Assembly: GCA_001189345.1 (NCBI GenBank)
Contig: LFKV01000023.1
Span: 149,899 to 213,898 of the forward strand
Direction: 5' to 3'
DNA from: Candidatus Paraburkholderia kirkii
Lineage (GTDB): Bacteria > Pseudomonadota > Gammaproteobacteria > Burkholderiales > Burkholderiaceae
DNA length: 64,000 bases
In this document: piece by piece, positions 33,397 to 45,292 of the stretch
Layout of the letters: every line of letters begins with the position of its first letter
How positions within the stretch are numbered: the stretch's first letter is position 1
Notes under the pieces: generated by a model
The model's input: only the letters and a program-made list of their open reading frames with translations
Told to the model about the DNA's origin: nothing
Databases searched by the model: none
Position numbers and translations under genes: made by a program

Positions 33397-35280
33397 ATGA
33401 CTCGCGCCCTCCGCAATATCGCCATCATTGCCCACGTCGACCACGGCAAGACCACGCTCGTCGACCAGTTGCTTCGTCAGTCGGGCACGTTCCGGGAAAA
33501 CCAGCAGGTCGCCGAGCGGGTCATGGACTCGAACGACATCGAAAAGGAACGCGGCATCACGATTCTGGCGAAGAACTGCGCCGTCGAATACGAAGGCACG
33601 CACATCAACATCGTCGATACGCCGGGACACGCGGACTTCGGCGGCGAAGTGGAGCGCGTGCTATCGATGGTCGATTCCGTGCTGCTGCTCGTCGACGCCG
33701 TCGAAGGCCCGATGCCGCAGACGCGCTTCGTCACCAAGAAGGCGCTCGCGCTCGGCCTGAAGCCGATCGTCGTGATCAACAAGGTGGATCGCCCGGGCGC
33801 CCGCATCGACTGGGTGATCAACCAGACCTTCGATCTCTTCGACAAGCTCGGCGCGACCGAAGAGCAGCTCGACTTCCCGATCGTCTACGCGTCGGGCCTG
33901 AACGGCTATGCGAGCCTCGATCCCGAAACGCGCGAAGGTACGATGCGCCCGCTCTTCGAGGCCATCCTCGAGCACGTGCCGGTGCGTCCGGCCGCCCCGG
34001 ACGGCCCGCTGCAGCTGCAGATCACCTCGCTCGACTACAACTCGTACGTCGGCCACATCGGCGTGGGCCGTGTCGCGCGCGGGCGCATCCGCCCGGGCAT
34101 GGCGGTGGCCGTGCGCTCGGGTCCGGACGGCGCGATCCTCAATCGCAAGATCAATCAGGTGCTGTCCTTCCACGGCCTCGAGCGCGTGCAGGTGGAAGAG
34201 GCCCAGGCCGGCGACATCGTGCTGATCAACGGCATCGAGGAAATCGGCATCGGCGTGACGATCTGCTCGCCGGAGCAGCCCGACGCGCTGCCCATGATCA
34301 CCGTCGACGAGCCGACGCTCACGATGAACTTCCTCGTGAACTCGTCGCCGCTCGCGGGCAAGGAGGGCAAGTTCGTCACGAGCCGCCAGATCCGCGACCG
34401 TCTGACGAAAGAGCTGAACCACAACGTCGCGCTGCGCGTGAAGGACACCGGCGACGAGACGACCTTCGAGGTGTCGGGCCGCGGCGAGCTGCACCTGACG
34501 ATTCTCGTCGAGAACATGCGCCGCGAAGGCTATGAGCTCGCGGTGTCGCGTCCGCGCGTGGTGGTGCAGGAGATCGACGGCGTGAAGCACGAGCCGTACG
34601 AGAACCTGACGGTCGATATCGAGGACCCGCACCAGGGCGGCGTGATGGAGGAGCTCGGCCGCCGCAAGGGTGAAATGCTCGACATGACCTCCGACGGCCG
34701 CGGCCGCACGCGTCTCGAGTACCGGATTTCGGCGCGCGGACTCATCGGCTTCCAGAGCGAGTTCCTGACGCTCACGCGCGGCACGGGCCTGATGAGACAT
34801 ACGTTCGACTCGTATCAGCCGGTGAAGGACGGCTCGATCGGCGAGCGCCGCAACGGCGTGCTGATCTCGCAGGACGATGGCGCCGCCGTCGCCTATGCGC
34901 TGTGGAAGCTGCAGGATCGCGGCCGCATGTTCGTGTCGCCGGGCGATGCGCTCTATGAAGGCATGATCATCGGCATCCACAGCCGCGACAACGACCTCGT
35001 CGTGAATCCGATCAAGGGCAAGCAATTGACCAACGTGCGCGCGTCGGGCACCGACGAAGCCGTGCGCCTCGTGCCGCCGATCCAGCTCTCGCTGGAATAC
35101 GCGGTCGAGTTCATCGACGACGACGAACTCGTAGAGGTCACGCCGCAGTCGATCCGTCTGCGCAAGCGTCATCTGAAGGAGCACGAGCGCCGCCGCGCGA
35201 GCCGAGAGGCCAGCGCCGAGCAAGCATCGGCCCGGATCAGCGAATCAAAAGCCCGCACATGCCTGTTGCACAAAGGATGA
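33397..35280 (+). CDS. typA: translational GTPase TypA/BipA, extended tail
   Basis: The 627-residue GTPase has all G motifs: HVDHGKTT (G1), the switch [17 protein letters not shown] (G3) and NKVDRPGA (G4). EF-G-like domains and the TypA-specific C-terminal domain follow ([14 protein letters not shown] segment [34 protein letters not shown]). It helps ribosome assembly and translation under cold and other stresses. The family ends near RRASREA; here about 20 extra residues follow ([20 protein letters not shown]), which suggests loss of the original stop. ATG 33397 is where homologues start. Confidence 0.93.
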   Translation: MTRALRNIAIIAHVDHGKTTLVDQLLRQSGTFRENQQVAERVMDSNDIEKERGITILAKNCAVEYEGTHINIVDTPGHADFGGEVERVLSMVDSVLLLVDAVEGPMPQTRFVTKKALALGLKPIVVINKVDRPGARIDWVINQTFDLFDKLGATEEQLDFPIVYASGLNGYASLDPETREGTMRPLFEAILEHVPVRPAAPDGPLQLQITSLDYNSYVGHIGVGRVARGRIRPGMAVAVRSGPDGAILNRKINQVLSFHGLERVQVEEAQAGDIVLINGIEEIGIGVTICSPEQPDALPMITVDEPTLTMNFLVNSSPLAGKEGKFVTSRQIRDRLTKELNHNVALRVKDTGDETTFEVSGRGELHLTILVENMRREGYELAVSRPRVVVQEIDGVKHEPYENLTVDIEDPHQGGVMEELGRRKGEMLDMTSDGRGRTRLEYRISARGLIGFQSEFLTLTRGTGLMRHTFDSYQPVKDGSIGERRNGVLISQDDGAAVAYALWKLQDRGRMFVSPGDALYEGMIIGIHSRDNDLVVNPIKGKQLTNVRASGTDEAVRLVPPIQLSLEYAVEFIDDDELVEVTPQSIRLRKRHLKEHERRRASREASAEQASARISESKARTCLLHKG

Positions 35281-35478
35281 CGAGGGCGGACGCATGCGGC
35301 GATCGGTCATATGACAATGGGTTCTGTGCTATGCTTTTACGGTTAGCCGTCGCTTTTTAGGTCCTTCCAAGCAGACTTGATTCCTTGATTCGCGCAATCC
35401 GCTAAACGGTCAGGCCGTGGCGCGGAAGGTTTCGTAACCCGCACTTCCTCGAGAAACTCGAAGAAAGGTGAGCGTAAA

Positions 35479-38337
35479 ATGCTGAAGCAATTCCAGTCGA
35501 ACTCTTATCTGTTCGGCGGTAATGCTCCGTACGTCGAAGAGTTGTACGAGCAATATCTCGATAATCCCGCGTCAGTGCCCGAGACCTGGCGAGCCTACTT
35601 CGACGCGTTGCAGAACGTGCCCGCCTCCGACGGCACGGCTCACAACGACGTGGCCCACGGCCCCATCGTCGAATCCTTCGCCCAGCGCGCGAAGGCCCAT
35701 GCCTTCCTTCCTTGCGAAAGCACGGGTGATCTGACCACCGCGCGAAAGCAAGTCTACGTTCAATCCCTCATCGGCGCGTATCGCTTCCTCGGCACGCAAT
35801 GGGCCAACCTCGATCCGCTCAAGCGCCGCGAGCGTCCCGCCATCCCCGAGCTCGAACCCGGCTTCTACGACTTCACCGAAGCCGACATGGACCAGGTGTT
35901 CAACGCGACCAACCTGTACTTCGGTTTCGAGCAGGCGTCGCTGCGCAACATCGTCAAGGCGCTGCGCGACACCTACTGCGGCACGATCGGCGCCGAGTTC
36001 ATGTACATCAGCGATCCCGAGCAGAAGCGCTGGTGGAAGGAGCGGCTCGAGTCGATCCGCTCCACGCCGAACTTCTCGAACGAGAAGAAGAAGCACATCC
36101 TGAATCGCCTAACGGCCGCCGAAGGCCTCGAGCGCTTCCTGCACACCAAGTATGTCGGCCAGAAGCGCTTCTCGCTGGAAGGCGGCGAGAGCTTCATCGC
36201 GTCGATGGACGAAGTGGTCCGTCACGCGGGCGCGAACGGCGTGCAGGAAATCGTCATCGGCATGGCGCACCGCGGCCGTCTGAACGTGCTGGTCAACACG
36301 CTTGGCAAGATGCCGGCCGACCTCTTCGCCGAATTCGAAGGCAAGCATGTCGATGACCTGCCGGCCGGCGACGTGAAGTACCACAAGGGCTTCTCGTCGG
36401 ACGTCGCAACGGAAGGCGGCCCGGTTCACCTGTCGCTCGCGTTCAACCCGTCGCACCTGGAAATCGTGAACCCGGTGGTCGAGGGCTCGGCCAAGGCGCG
36501 CATGGACCGCCGCGGCGACGAGGAAGGCCTGCAGGTGCTACCGGTGCAGATCCACGGCGACGCGGCCTTCGCGGGCCAGGGCGTCGTGATGGAAACGCTG
36601 AACCTCGCGCAGACGCGCGGCTACGGCACGCACGGCACGCTGCACATCGTCATCAACAACCAGATCGGCTTCACCACGTCGGACCCGCGCGACTCGCGCT
36701 CGACGCTGTACTGCTCGGACGTCGTCAAGATGATCGAGGCGCCGGTGCTGCACGTGAACGGCGACGATCCCGAAGCCGTCGTGCTCGCCACGCAGCTCGC
36801 GATCGATTTCCGCACGAAGTTCCACAAGGACATGGTCGTCGACATCGTCTGCTTCCGCAAGCTGGGCCACAACGAGCAGGACACGCCGGCGGTCACGCAG
36901 CCGCTGATGTACAAGACCATCGCGAAGCACCCGGGCACGCGCGCGCTGTACGCCGAGAAGCTTGTGCAGCAGGGCGTTATCAAGGCGGAAGACGCCGATG
37001 AAATGGTCAAGGCGTATCGCCAGGCGATGGACGAGGGTCATCACACCATCGACCCCGTGCTCTCGAACTACAAGAGCAAGTACGCGGTCGACTGGGTGCC
37101 GTTCCTGAACCGCAAGTGGACCGATGCAGCCGACACCGCCGTGCCGCTCGCGGAACTGAAGCGTCTCGCCGAGCGCATCACGACGATTCCCGAGAACTTC
37201 AAGCTGCATCCGCTCGTCGAGCGCGTGATCAACGATCGCCGCGCGATGGGCCGCGGCGAAGCCAAGCTCGACTGGGGCATGGGCGAGCACCTCGCGTTCG
37301 CGTCGCTGGTCGCATCGGGCTATGCCGTGCGCCTGACGGGCCAGGACTCGGGCCGCGGCACGTTCACGCACCGCCACACCGTGCTGCACGACCAGAACCG
37401 TGAACGCTGGAACGACGGCACCTACATTCCGCTGCAGAACATCGCGGAAGGCCAGGCCAAGTTCACGGTGATCGACTCCGTGCTGTCCGAGGAAGCGGTG
37501 CTCGGTTTCGAGTACGGCTATTCGACGGCCGAGCCGAACACCTTCGTCGCGTGGGAAGCGCAGTTCGGCGACTTCGTGAACGGCGCGCAGGTCGTGATCG
37601 ACCAGTTCATCTCGTCGGGCGAAGTGAAGTGGGGCCGCGTCTCCGGTCTCACGATGATGCTGCCGCACGGCTACGAAGGCCAGGGTCCGGAGCACTCGTC
37701 GGCGCGCATCGAGCGCTTCCTGCAACTGTGCGCGGACCACAACATGCAAGTGGTCCAGCCGACGACGCCGGCGCAGATCTTCCATCTGCTGCGCCGCCAG
37801 ATGATCCGCCTGTTCCGCAAGCCGCTGATCATCGCGACGCCGAAGTCGCTCCTGCGCCACAAGGAAGCGGTGTCGGATCTGTCGGAGCTGTCGAAGGGCT
37901 CGTTCCAGCCAGTCATCGGCGAAGTCGACGAAGCCATCGAGCCGAAGAAGGTCAAGCGCATGCTCGTGTGCTCGGGCCGCGTGTACTACGACCTGGTCGC
38001 GCATCGCCGCGAAGCGAAGGCGAACGACGTCGCCATCGTGCGTATCGAGCAGCTGTATCCGTTCGCCCACAAGCAGTTCGACGCGGAAATCAAGAAGTAC
38101 GAAAACGCGTCGGAAGTGGTCTGGGTGCAGGACGAGCCGCAGAACCAGGGCGCCTGGTTCTACGTCGAGCACCATCTGCGCGAAGGCATGCGCGAAGGCA
38201 TGAAGCTGGCCTACAGCGGCCGTCCCGCTTCGGCGTCGCCAGCGGTCGGCTACTACGCGAAGCACTACGAGCAGCAGAAGGCACTCGTGGAAGGCGCGTT
38301 CGGCCGCCTGAAGGGCGCGCAGGTCATCGCGAAGTAA
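35479..38337 (+). CDS. odhA: 2-oxoglutarate dehydrogenase E1 component
   Basis: The 952-residue thiamine-diphosphate enzyme decarboxylates 2-oxoglutarate in the TCA cycle. It shows the N-terminal E2-binding segment (NSYLFGGNAPYVEELYEQYL), VIGMAHRGRLNVLVN, the cofactor site GDAAFAGQGVVMETLN followed by NNQIGFTTSDPRDSRST, and the transketolase-like C-terminal half (GYEGQGPEHSSARIERFLQL). ATG 35479 follows AAAGGTGAG. It starts the operon odhA-odhB-lpdA and is intact. Confidence 0.96.
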   Translation: MLKQFQSNSYLFGGNAPYVEELYEQYLDNPASVPETWRAYFDALQNVPASDGTAHNDVAHGPIVESFAQRAKAHAFLPCESTGDLTTARKQVYVQSLIGAYRFLGTQWANLDPLKRRERPAIPELEPGFYDFTEADMDQVFNATNLYFGFEQASLRNIVKALRDTYCGTIGAEFMYISDPEQKRWWKERLESIRSTPNFSNEKKKHILNRLTAAEGLERFLHTKYVGQKRFSLEGGESFIASMDEVVRHAGANGVQEIVIGMAHRGRLNVLVNTLGKMPADLFAEFEGKHVDDLPAGDVKYHKGFSSDVATEGGPVHLSLAFNPSHLEIVNPVVEGSAKARMDRRGDEEGLQVLPVQIHGDAAFAGQGVVMETLNLAQTRGYGTHGTLHIVINNQIGFTTSDPRDSRSTLYCSDVVKMIEAPVLHVNGDDPEAVVLATQLAIDFRTKFHKDMVVDIVCFRKLGHNEQDTPAVTQPLMYKTIAKHPGTRALYAEKLVQQGVIKAEDADEMVKAYRQAMDEGHHTIDPVLSNYKSKYAVDWVPFLNRKWTDAADTAVPLAELKRLAERITTIPENFKLHPLVERVINDRRAMGRGEAKLDWGMGEHLAFASLVASGYAVRLTGQDSGRGTFTHRHTVLHDQNRERWNDGTYIPLQNIAEGQAKFTVIDSVLSEEAVLGFEYGYSTAEPNTFVAWEAQFGDFVNGAQVVIDQFISSGEVKWGRVSGLTMMLPHGYEGQGPEHSSARIERFLQLCADHNMQVVQPTTPAQIFHLLRRQMIRLFRKPLIIATPKSLLRHKEAVSDLSELSKGSFQPVIGEVDEAIEPKKVKRMLVCSGRVYYDLVAHRREAKANDVAIVRIEQLYPFAHKQFDAEIKKYENASEVVWVQDEPQNQGAWFYVEHHLREGMREGMKLAYSGRPASASPAVGYYAKHYEQQKALVEGAFGRLKGAQVIAK

Positions 38338-38424
38338 TCATGCTTGATCGGAACCGGGTGAGCCCGGCAGCGAGCGACTCCCCGGTCTCCTGGCCACACA
38401 GACACGCATCAGGAAAATGCAGAA

Positions 38425-39693
38425 ATGGCTATCGTAGAAGTCAAGGTCCCCCAGCTTTCCGAGTCGGTCTCGGAAGCGACCATGCTGCAATGGAAGAAGA
38501 AGCCGGGTGAGGCTGTCGCCCAGGACGAAATCCTCATCGAAATCGAGACCGACAAGGTCGTGCTCGAAGTGCCCGTGCCGTCCGCCGGCGTGCTGGCGCA
38601 AGTGATCAAGCACGACGGCGATATCGTCACCGCTGACGAGATCATCGCGAAGATCGACACCGAAGCAAAGGCAGGCGAAGCACCCGCCGCCGCCGCTGCC
38701 GGCGACGCCGAAGTGAAGCCCGCGCCGGTCGCCGCTCCGGCCGCCGCCGCGACGGGCGGCGCTGCGTCGCCCGCCGCGACCAAGATCCTGGCCGAGAAGG
38801 GCGTGTCGGCGGATCAGGTGTCGGGATCGGGCCGCGACGGCCGCATCACGAAAGGCGACGCACTGGCCGCTTCGGCATCGGCTCCGGCCGCCAAGGCCGC
38901 CGCACCCGCTCCGGCCGCGGCTCCCGCGCGCGCCGCGAAGCCCTTGCTGCCGCAAGTCGCGGTGCCTGCATCGGCCGATCAGTGGCTCCGCGACCGTCCG
39001 GAACAGCGCGTGCCGATGTCACGTCTGCGTGCGCGCATCGCCGAGCGTCTGCTCGAGTCGCAGCAGACCAACGCCATCCTGACGACGTTCAACGAAGTCA
39101 ACATGGCGCCGGTCATGGATCTGCGCAACAAGTACAAGGACCGCTTCGAGAAGGAACACGGCGTGAAGCTCGGCTTCATGTCCTTCTTCGTGAAAGCCGC
39201 GGTGCACGCGCTGAAGAAATTCCCGCTCGTGAACGCATCGATCGACGGTAACGACATCGTCTGTCACGGCTACTTCGACATCGGTATCGCAGTCGGCTCG
39301 CCGCGCGGTCTGGTGGTGCCGATCCTGCGCAACGCGGATCAGATGAGCCTCGCCGACATCGAGAAGAAGATCGCCGAGTTCGGTCAGAAGGCGAAGGACG
39401 GCAAGCTGTCGATCGAGGAAATGACCGGCGGCACGTTCTCGATCTCGAACGGCGGCGTGTTCGGCTCGATGCTCTCGACGCCGATCATCAACCCGCCACA
39501 GTCCGCGATTCTCGGCGTGCACGCGACGAAGGAGCGCGCGGTGGTCGAGAACGGCCAAATCGTGATCCGCCCGATGAACTACCTCGCGCTGTCGTACGAC
39601 CACCGCATCATCGACGGCCGCGAAGCCGTGCTGTCGCTGGTCGCGATGAAGGACCCGCTGGAAGATCCGGCTCGTCTGCTGCTGGACCTGTAA
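38425..39693 (+). CDS. odhB: dihydrolipoamide succinyltransferase (E2o)
   Basis: The 422-residue E2 has one lipoyl domain with the lipoylated Lys in [10 protein letters not shown], an Ala/Pro-rich flexible linker, a peripheral subunit-binding domain ([20 protein letters not shown]) and a catalytic domain with [12 protein letters not shown] (His and Asp of the active site). It transfers the succinyl group to CoA and forms the 24-mer core. ATG 38425 lies 87 bases after odhA. It is intact. Confidence 0.96.
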   Translation: MAIVEVKVPQLSESVSEATMLQWKKKPGEAVAQDEILIEIETDKVVLEVPVPSAGVLAQVIKHDGDIVTADEIIAKIDTEAKAGEAPAAAAAGDAEVKPAPVAAPAAAATGGAASPAATKILAEKGVSADQVSGSGRDGRITKGDALAASASAPAAKAAAPAPAAAPARAAKPLLPQVAVPASADQWLRDRPEQRVPMSRLRARIAERLLESQQTNAILTTFNEVNMAPVMDLRNKYKDRFEKEHGVKLGFMSFFVKAAVHALKKFPLVNASIDGNDIVCHGYFDIGIAVGSPRGLVVPILRNADQMSLADIEKKIAEFGQKAKDGKLSIEEMTGGTFSISNGGVFGSMLSTPIINPPQSAILGVHATKERAVVENGQIVIRPMNYLALSYDHRIIDGREAVLSLVAMKDPLEDPARLLLDL

Positions 39694-39779
39694 AAGCAGG
39701 CTGCCTTGGTGCGCGCGATAGGCTCGCGCGCACCGTTCGAGGCGTCTCCGCATGAGCGGAGTCACAGAAAAGGAAACTT

Positions 39780-41210
39780 ATGTCCAAGGAATTTGACGTC
39801 GTCGTGATCGGCGCGGGTCCCGGCGGCTATATCGCGGCGATTCGCGCAGCGCAGCTCGGCAAGACGGTTGCGTGTATCGAGAAGTGGAAGAACCCGGCGG
39901 GCGCACTGAAGCTCGGCGGCACCTGCCTGAACGTGGGCTGCATTCCGTCGAAGGCGCTGCTCGCGTCGTCGGAGGAATTCGAGAACGCCGCGAAGCATCT
40001 CGGCGACCACGGCATCAGTGTGTCGGACGTAAAGCTCGACGTGTCGAAGATGCTCGCCCGCAAAGACGGCATCGTCGAGAAGATGACGAAGGGGATCGAG
40101 TTCCTGTTTCGCAAGAACAAGATCACCTGGCTCAAGGGTCACGGCAAGTTCACCGGCAGGAACGACGCCGGCGTGCAGATCGAAGTGTCGGGCGAAGGCG
40201 AGACAGAAGTCGTCACGGCGAAGAACGTGATCATCGCGACGGGCTCGAAGGCGCGTCATCTGCCGAACATTCCGGTCGACAACAAGCTCATCGCGGACAA
40301 CGAAGGCGCGCTGTCGTTCGACTCGGTGCCGAAGAAGCTCGCCGTGATCGGCGCGGGTGTGATCGGCCTGGAGCTCGGCTCGGTGTGGCGCCGTCTGGGC
40401 ACGGACGTGACGGTGCTCGAAGCGCTGCCGCAATTCCTGGGCGCCGCAGACGAAGCGCTCGCGAAGGAAGCCGCGAAGCATTTCAAGAAGCAGGGTCTCG
40501 ACATTCACCTCAGCGTGCAGATCGGCGAAGTGAAGACGACCGGCAACAGTGTTTCGATCGCTTATACGGATAACGCCGGCAACGCGCAGACGCTGGAAGC
40601 GGATCGCCTGATCGTGTCGATCGGCCGCGTGCCGAACACCGACAATCTCGGTCTCGAAGCCATCGGCCTGAAGGCCAACGAGCGGGACTTCATCGACGTC
40701 GACGATCATTGCGCGACGAGCGTGCCGAACGTGTATGCGATCGGCGACGTGGTGCGCGGCCCGATGCTCGCGCACAAGGCGGAGGACGAAGGCGTGGCAG
40801 TGGCGGAGATCATCGACGGTCAGAAGCCGCACATCGACTACAACTGCATTCCATGGGTCATCTACACGGAACCGGAAATCGCGTGGGTCGGCAAGACCGA
40901 GCAGCAGCTCAAGGCCGAAGACCGCGAGTACAAGACCGGCCAGTTCCCGATGATGGCCAATGGCCGCGCATTGGGCATCGGCAAGGCTGACGGCTTCGTC
41001 AAGATGATCGCCGACGCGAAGACCGACGAGATTCTCGGCGTGCACGTGATTTCGGCGGATGCATTGGATCTGATCGCGGAAGCGGTGGTCGCGATGGAGT
41101 TCAAGGCTGCGTCGGAAGACATCGGCCGGATCTGCCATCCGCATCCGTCGCTGTCGGAAGTGATGCGCGAAGCGGCGCTCGCGGTCGACAAGCGCGCTTT
41201 GAACATGTAA
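39780..41210 (+). CDS. lpdA: dihydrolipoyl dehydrogenase (E3)
   Basis: The 476-residue flavoprotein reoxidises dihydrolipoamide. Visible are the FAD site VIGAGPGGYIAAIRAAQLG, the redox disulfide in GGTCLNVGCIPSKALL, the NAD site VIGAGVIGLELGSVWRRLG and the catalytic His-Glu pair in HPHPSLSEVM. It follows odhB after 86 bases with AAAGGAAAC before the ATG. It is intact and closes the TCA-cycle operon. Confidence 0.96.
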   Translation: MSKEFDVVVIGAGPGGYIAAIRAAQLGKTVACIEKWKNPAGALKLGGTCLNVGCIPSKALLASSEEFENAAKHLGDHGISVSDVKLDVSKMLARKDGIVEKMTKGIEFLFRKNKITWLKGHGKFTGRNDAGVQIEVSGEGETEVVTAKNVIIATGSKARHLPNIPVDNKLIADNEGALSFDSVPKKLAVIGAGVIGLELGSVWRRLGTDVTVLEALPQFLGAADEALAKEAAKHFKKQGLDIHLSVQIGEVKTTGNSVSIAYTDNAGNAQTLEADRLIVSIGRVPNTDNLGLEAIGLKANERDFIDVDDHCATSVPNVYAIGDVVRGPMLAHKAEDEGVAVAEIIDGQKPHIDYNCIPWVIYTEPEIAWVGKTEQQLKAEDREYKTGQFPMMANGRALGIGKADGFVKMIADAKTDEILGVHVISADALDLIAEAVVAMEFKAASEDIGRICHPHPSLSEVMREAALAVDKRALNM

Positions 41211-41241
41211 GAAGCTCGGCTTCGGGCAGCAAGGCATCGCA

Positions 41242-41275
41242 ACGAAGGCGAGCGGGTCGAACCGCTCGCCTTCGT
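41242..41275 (+). terminator. strong hairpin after lpdA
   Basis: A perfect 14-base-pair stem (ACGAAGGCGAGCGG and its complement) with loop GTCGAA. Only CACTTT follows, so it may stabilise the mRNA 3' end or end part of the transcription before zapE. Confidence 0.6.
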
Positions 41276-41303
41276 CACTTTCAAGCACATCAGACGCGGC
41301 ATC

Positions 41304-42401
41304 ATGAACGTCACCGAATACTACGAAAACGAATTGCGCACGCGGGGTTATCAATCGGACGAGGCGCAGCTCGCGGCGGTCGCGCGTCTGCAGCGCTGCT
41401 ACGAGGAATGGGTCGCGTACAAGTCGCGCCGCTCCAACGCGCTCAGGAAGTTTCTCGTGCATCCGGACCTGCCGCGCGGCGTTTATATGTGGGGCGGAGT
41501 CGGTCGCGGCAAGAGTTTTCTGATGGACAGCTTCTATGCGGTCGTGCCGGTGCAGCGCAAGACGCGGCTGCATTTTCACGAGTTCATGCGCGAGGTGCAT
41601 CGCGAACTCGAGGATCTGAAAGGACAGGCCGATCCGCTCGACGAGCTCGCGAAACGCATCGCCAAGCGCTATCGGCTGATCTGCTTCGACGAGTTCCACG
41701 TCTCCGACATCGCCGACGCGATGATCCTCTATCGTCTCCTGGATCGTCTCTTCAAGAACGGCGTGCAATTCGTGACGACGTCCAACTACGAGCCGGACAC
41801 GCTGTACCCGGAAGGGCTGCATCGTGATCGCCTGCTGCCGGCCATCGAGCTCATCAAGCAGCATCTCGACGTCCTCAACGTCGATGCCGGCACCGATTAC
41901 CGCAAGCGCACGCTGTCTCAGGTGAAGGCGTACCACACGCCGCTCGGGGCGGCGGCGAACGAGGCGCTGCGCGCGGATTTCGCGAAGCTCGCCGCCGTGC
42001 CCGACGAAAGCCCGATCCTGCATATCGAGAAGCGCGAGATCAAGGCGTTGCGCCGCGCGGACGGCGTCGTGTGGTTCGATTTCGCGATCCTGTGCGGCGG
42101 CCCGCGCTCGCAGAACGACTATCTTGAACTCGCGAACCGCTTCCACGCGGTGATCCTCTCCGACGTGCCACAGATGACGCCGCGCATGGCGTCGGAGGCG
42201 CGCCGCTTCACCTGGCTCATCGACGTGTTCTACGACCACAAGGTGAAGCTGCTGATGTCGGCGGCCGTGCCCGCGGAAGAGCTGTACGTCGAAGGACCGA
42301 TGGCCAACGAGTTCGCGCGCACGGTGTCGCGCATCGTCGAGATGCAGTCGAAGGAATACCTGGAAGCGCCGCGGCGCGTCGCGGATATTTCGCTGACCTA
42401 A
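41304..42401 (+). CDS. zapE: cell-division ATPase ZapE (AFG1 family)
   Basis: The 365-residue ATPase has Walker A GGVGRGKSFLMDSFY near residue 66, Walker B LICFDEFHVSDIADAM near 127 and the family ending YDHKVKLLMSAAVPAEELY. ZapE binds FtsZ and weakens FtsZ bundling during constriction. Its place after lpdA is conserved in Burkholderia. It is intact; the IS graveyard begins 50 bases downstream. Confidence 0.93.
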   Translation: MNVTEYYENELRTRGYQSDEAQLAAVARLQRCYEEWVAYKSRRSNALRKFLVHPDLPRGVYMWGGVGRGKSFLMDSFYAVVPVQRKTRLHFHEFMREVHRELEDLKGQADPLDELAKRIAKRYRLICFDEFHVSDIADAMILYRLLDRLFKNGVQFVTTSNYEPDTLYPEGLHRDRLLPAIELIKQHLDVLNVDAGTDYRKRTLSQVKAYHTPLGAAANEALRADFAKLAAVPDESPILHIEKREIKALRRADGVVWFDFAILCGGPRSQNDYLELANRFHAVILSDVPQMTPRMASEARRFTWLIDVFYDHKVKLLMSAAVPAEELYVEGPMANEFARTVSRIVEMQSKEYLEAPRRVADISLT

Positions 42402-42454
42402 TACGAGAATCAAAAATCGGCGGTTAGCCAATCGGCATAAGGCTTTTGGGGCTT

Positions 42455-42627
42455 TTTCAAGATTCGGACCTCTCTGATTTGCCGGCTTTCCGGTACTCGG
42501 TATCGTCGATGCCGGTTATCAGTCAGCGAAATTGGAGAATTTACCGTGAAGCCCTACCGCGATATGTCCGACGAAGAATGGCAGATGGTCGCCCCTCTGC
42601 TTCCCGAACTGCGCCCGCGTTCGGAAT
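42455..42627 (+). mobile_element. IS5-family remnant (left end and transposase start)
   Basis: GTG 42546 opens MKPYRDMSDEEWQMVAPLLP and ELRPRSELR, the N-terminus of an IS5-type transposase, unlike the one at 13697-14632. It is cut after about 28 residues by the IS21 element. The stretch 42455-42490 is probably the left terminal repeat of the old element. No other part of it remains here. Confidence 0.6.
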
Positions 42628-43496
42628 TGCGCGACAATCAAGATGAGAATGTGGTGGCGGGAAGGTGATGCTGCGGTTGATTGACGCGGCTAGCTTTGCC
42701 TGCGAGCCGCGCGTCAATCAGGACGAGAACAGCGGATCATTCGGTGAGGTCGATGCCGTGCTGATGCTCCTGTGTCGGTGGCACACCAACGTTCTTTGGT
42801 GTCGCTCTACTGGCCGGGCGTCCCGGTCCCTGCTGCTTGGGCTGCAGGGCAGTACGGCGACGGTAGCTTTCGACGTTCAGCTCAAAGATGGTCGAGTGGT
42901 GGACCAGCCGGTCGACGGCGGCCACCGTCATGGCCCGGTCGGGGAAAACCTTGTCCCATTCGCCAAACGGCTGGTTGGCCGTTATGCAAAGGGAACGGCG
43001 CTCATACCTGGCGCTGATGAGCTCGAACAGCACCGACGTCTCTGCCTGATCCTTGCTGACATATGCGAAATCGTCCAGGATGACCAGGTCGAAGCGATCC
43101 AGCCGGTTGACGGCGGACTCCAGCGCGAGCTCGCGGCGCGCGACCTGCAACCGTTGCACGAGGTCGGTAGTGCGAGCGAAGAAGACCTTCCAGCCCTTCT
43201 CCAGCAGGCTCAGTCCGATCGCCGACGACAGGTACGATTTGCCCCCTCCGCTAGGCCCTAGAAGAATCAGGTTGGTGCCGTTACGCAACCAGCCGTCGCC
43301 CGCGCAAAGCGCCGAGACGTGCGCGCGCGACACCATTGGCACCGCGTCGAAATTGAAGTTCTCCAGTGTCTTGCCCGGCAGCAGCTTTGCGTCCCTGAGG
43401 TGACGTTCGATTCGGCGTCGATCGCGCTCGGCGATCTCGTGTTCGGCCAGCGCCATCGGCAGGCGCGCTGCCGGCCATCCTTCCGTGTCGGAGCGC

Positions 43497-44727
<1,231 letters not shown>

Positions 44728-44910
44728 CTACATGGAAGAGCTGTTCATACCCGATTTACCGCGACCACCGACAAGGCACCCCGGCAGCGGGACGGACTCT
44801 TCGGCGCGGCGTTGCGGCAGCGGTGGAGGGCGTAGCCCGGAGCCGCTGCCACAACGCCAGTACTCTCATCCTGATTGACGCGCTGCTCTCACCTTGTTTG
44901 ACGCGCGGCA

Positions 44911-45169
44911 CAGTTGCCCGATCGGGCTGAACATCGACAACAACAGGCAACATGGCCCGCGTCTGAGCATCTTCGACCAGCAGGCCCTGCGCGTACAGTT
45001 TGCGCCACGCCCATACCTGGTTGGCATTGACGTTATTGTCGCGGGCGACCCGAGCGACCGAGGCTCCTGGTTCAAATGTCTGCTCGACGACCGTTCGTTT
45101 CCATTCCAACGGATGCCGCCGGTTCTGGCGCTTGGCCGGCAATTCGACTGTCTGAGACACTGTGTCCAT
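44911..45169 (-). pseudogene. IS66-family small accessory ORF, truncated
   Basis: From ATG 45169 the frame reads MDTVSQTVELPAKRQNRRHP, LEWKRTVVEQTFEPGASVAR, NNVNANQVWAWRKLYAQGLL and AMLPVVVDVQ, the helix-turn-helix protein (TnpA) that precedes tnpB in IS66 elements. Its end is cut by the IS21 element at 44910. No tnpB or tnpC remains. Confidence 0.6.
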
Positions 45170-45202
45170 TCTCCGCAGTTCGTGGACACTGTCGTGGGCC
45201 GT

Positions 45203-45292
45203 CCCCCGCAAAAGCCGGGCATGCGGTGACGCTTAAATTTTGAGGTAGTCTTCTGCCTATGTTTTAAGCCTAGTCACAACGTGGAACCTCTA
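45203..45292 (+). mobile_element. detached left end of the IS2-group IS3 element
   Basis: From CCCCCGCAAAAGCCGG to CACAACGTGGAACCTCTA the sequence is almost the same as 61872-61959, the left end of the IS3-family element at 61863-63214. The outermost bases are missing. The orfA start here reads ATGTTTTAAG with one extra T, an immediate stop. It is cut by the IS630 element at a TA. Confidence 0.85.

Noticed and set aside
36538..38265. 575-codon minus-strand frame
   Set aside because: Antisense shadow of odhA without a ribosome site or any protein motif.
39762..42431. 889-codon open frame on the minus strand
   Set aside because: It is the antisense of lpdA and zapE, which are both clear on protein motifs. 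GC-rich codon bias creates such long mirror frames; the product is only a low-complexity Arg/His/Leu-rich string.
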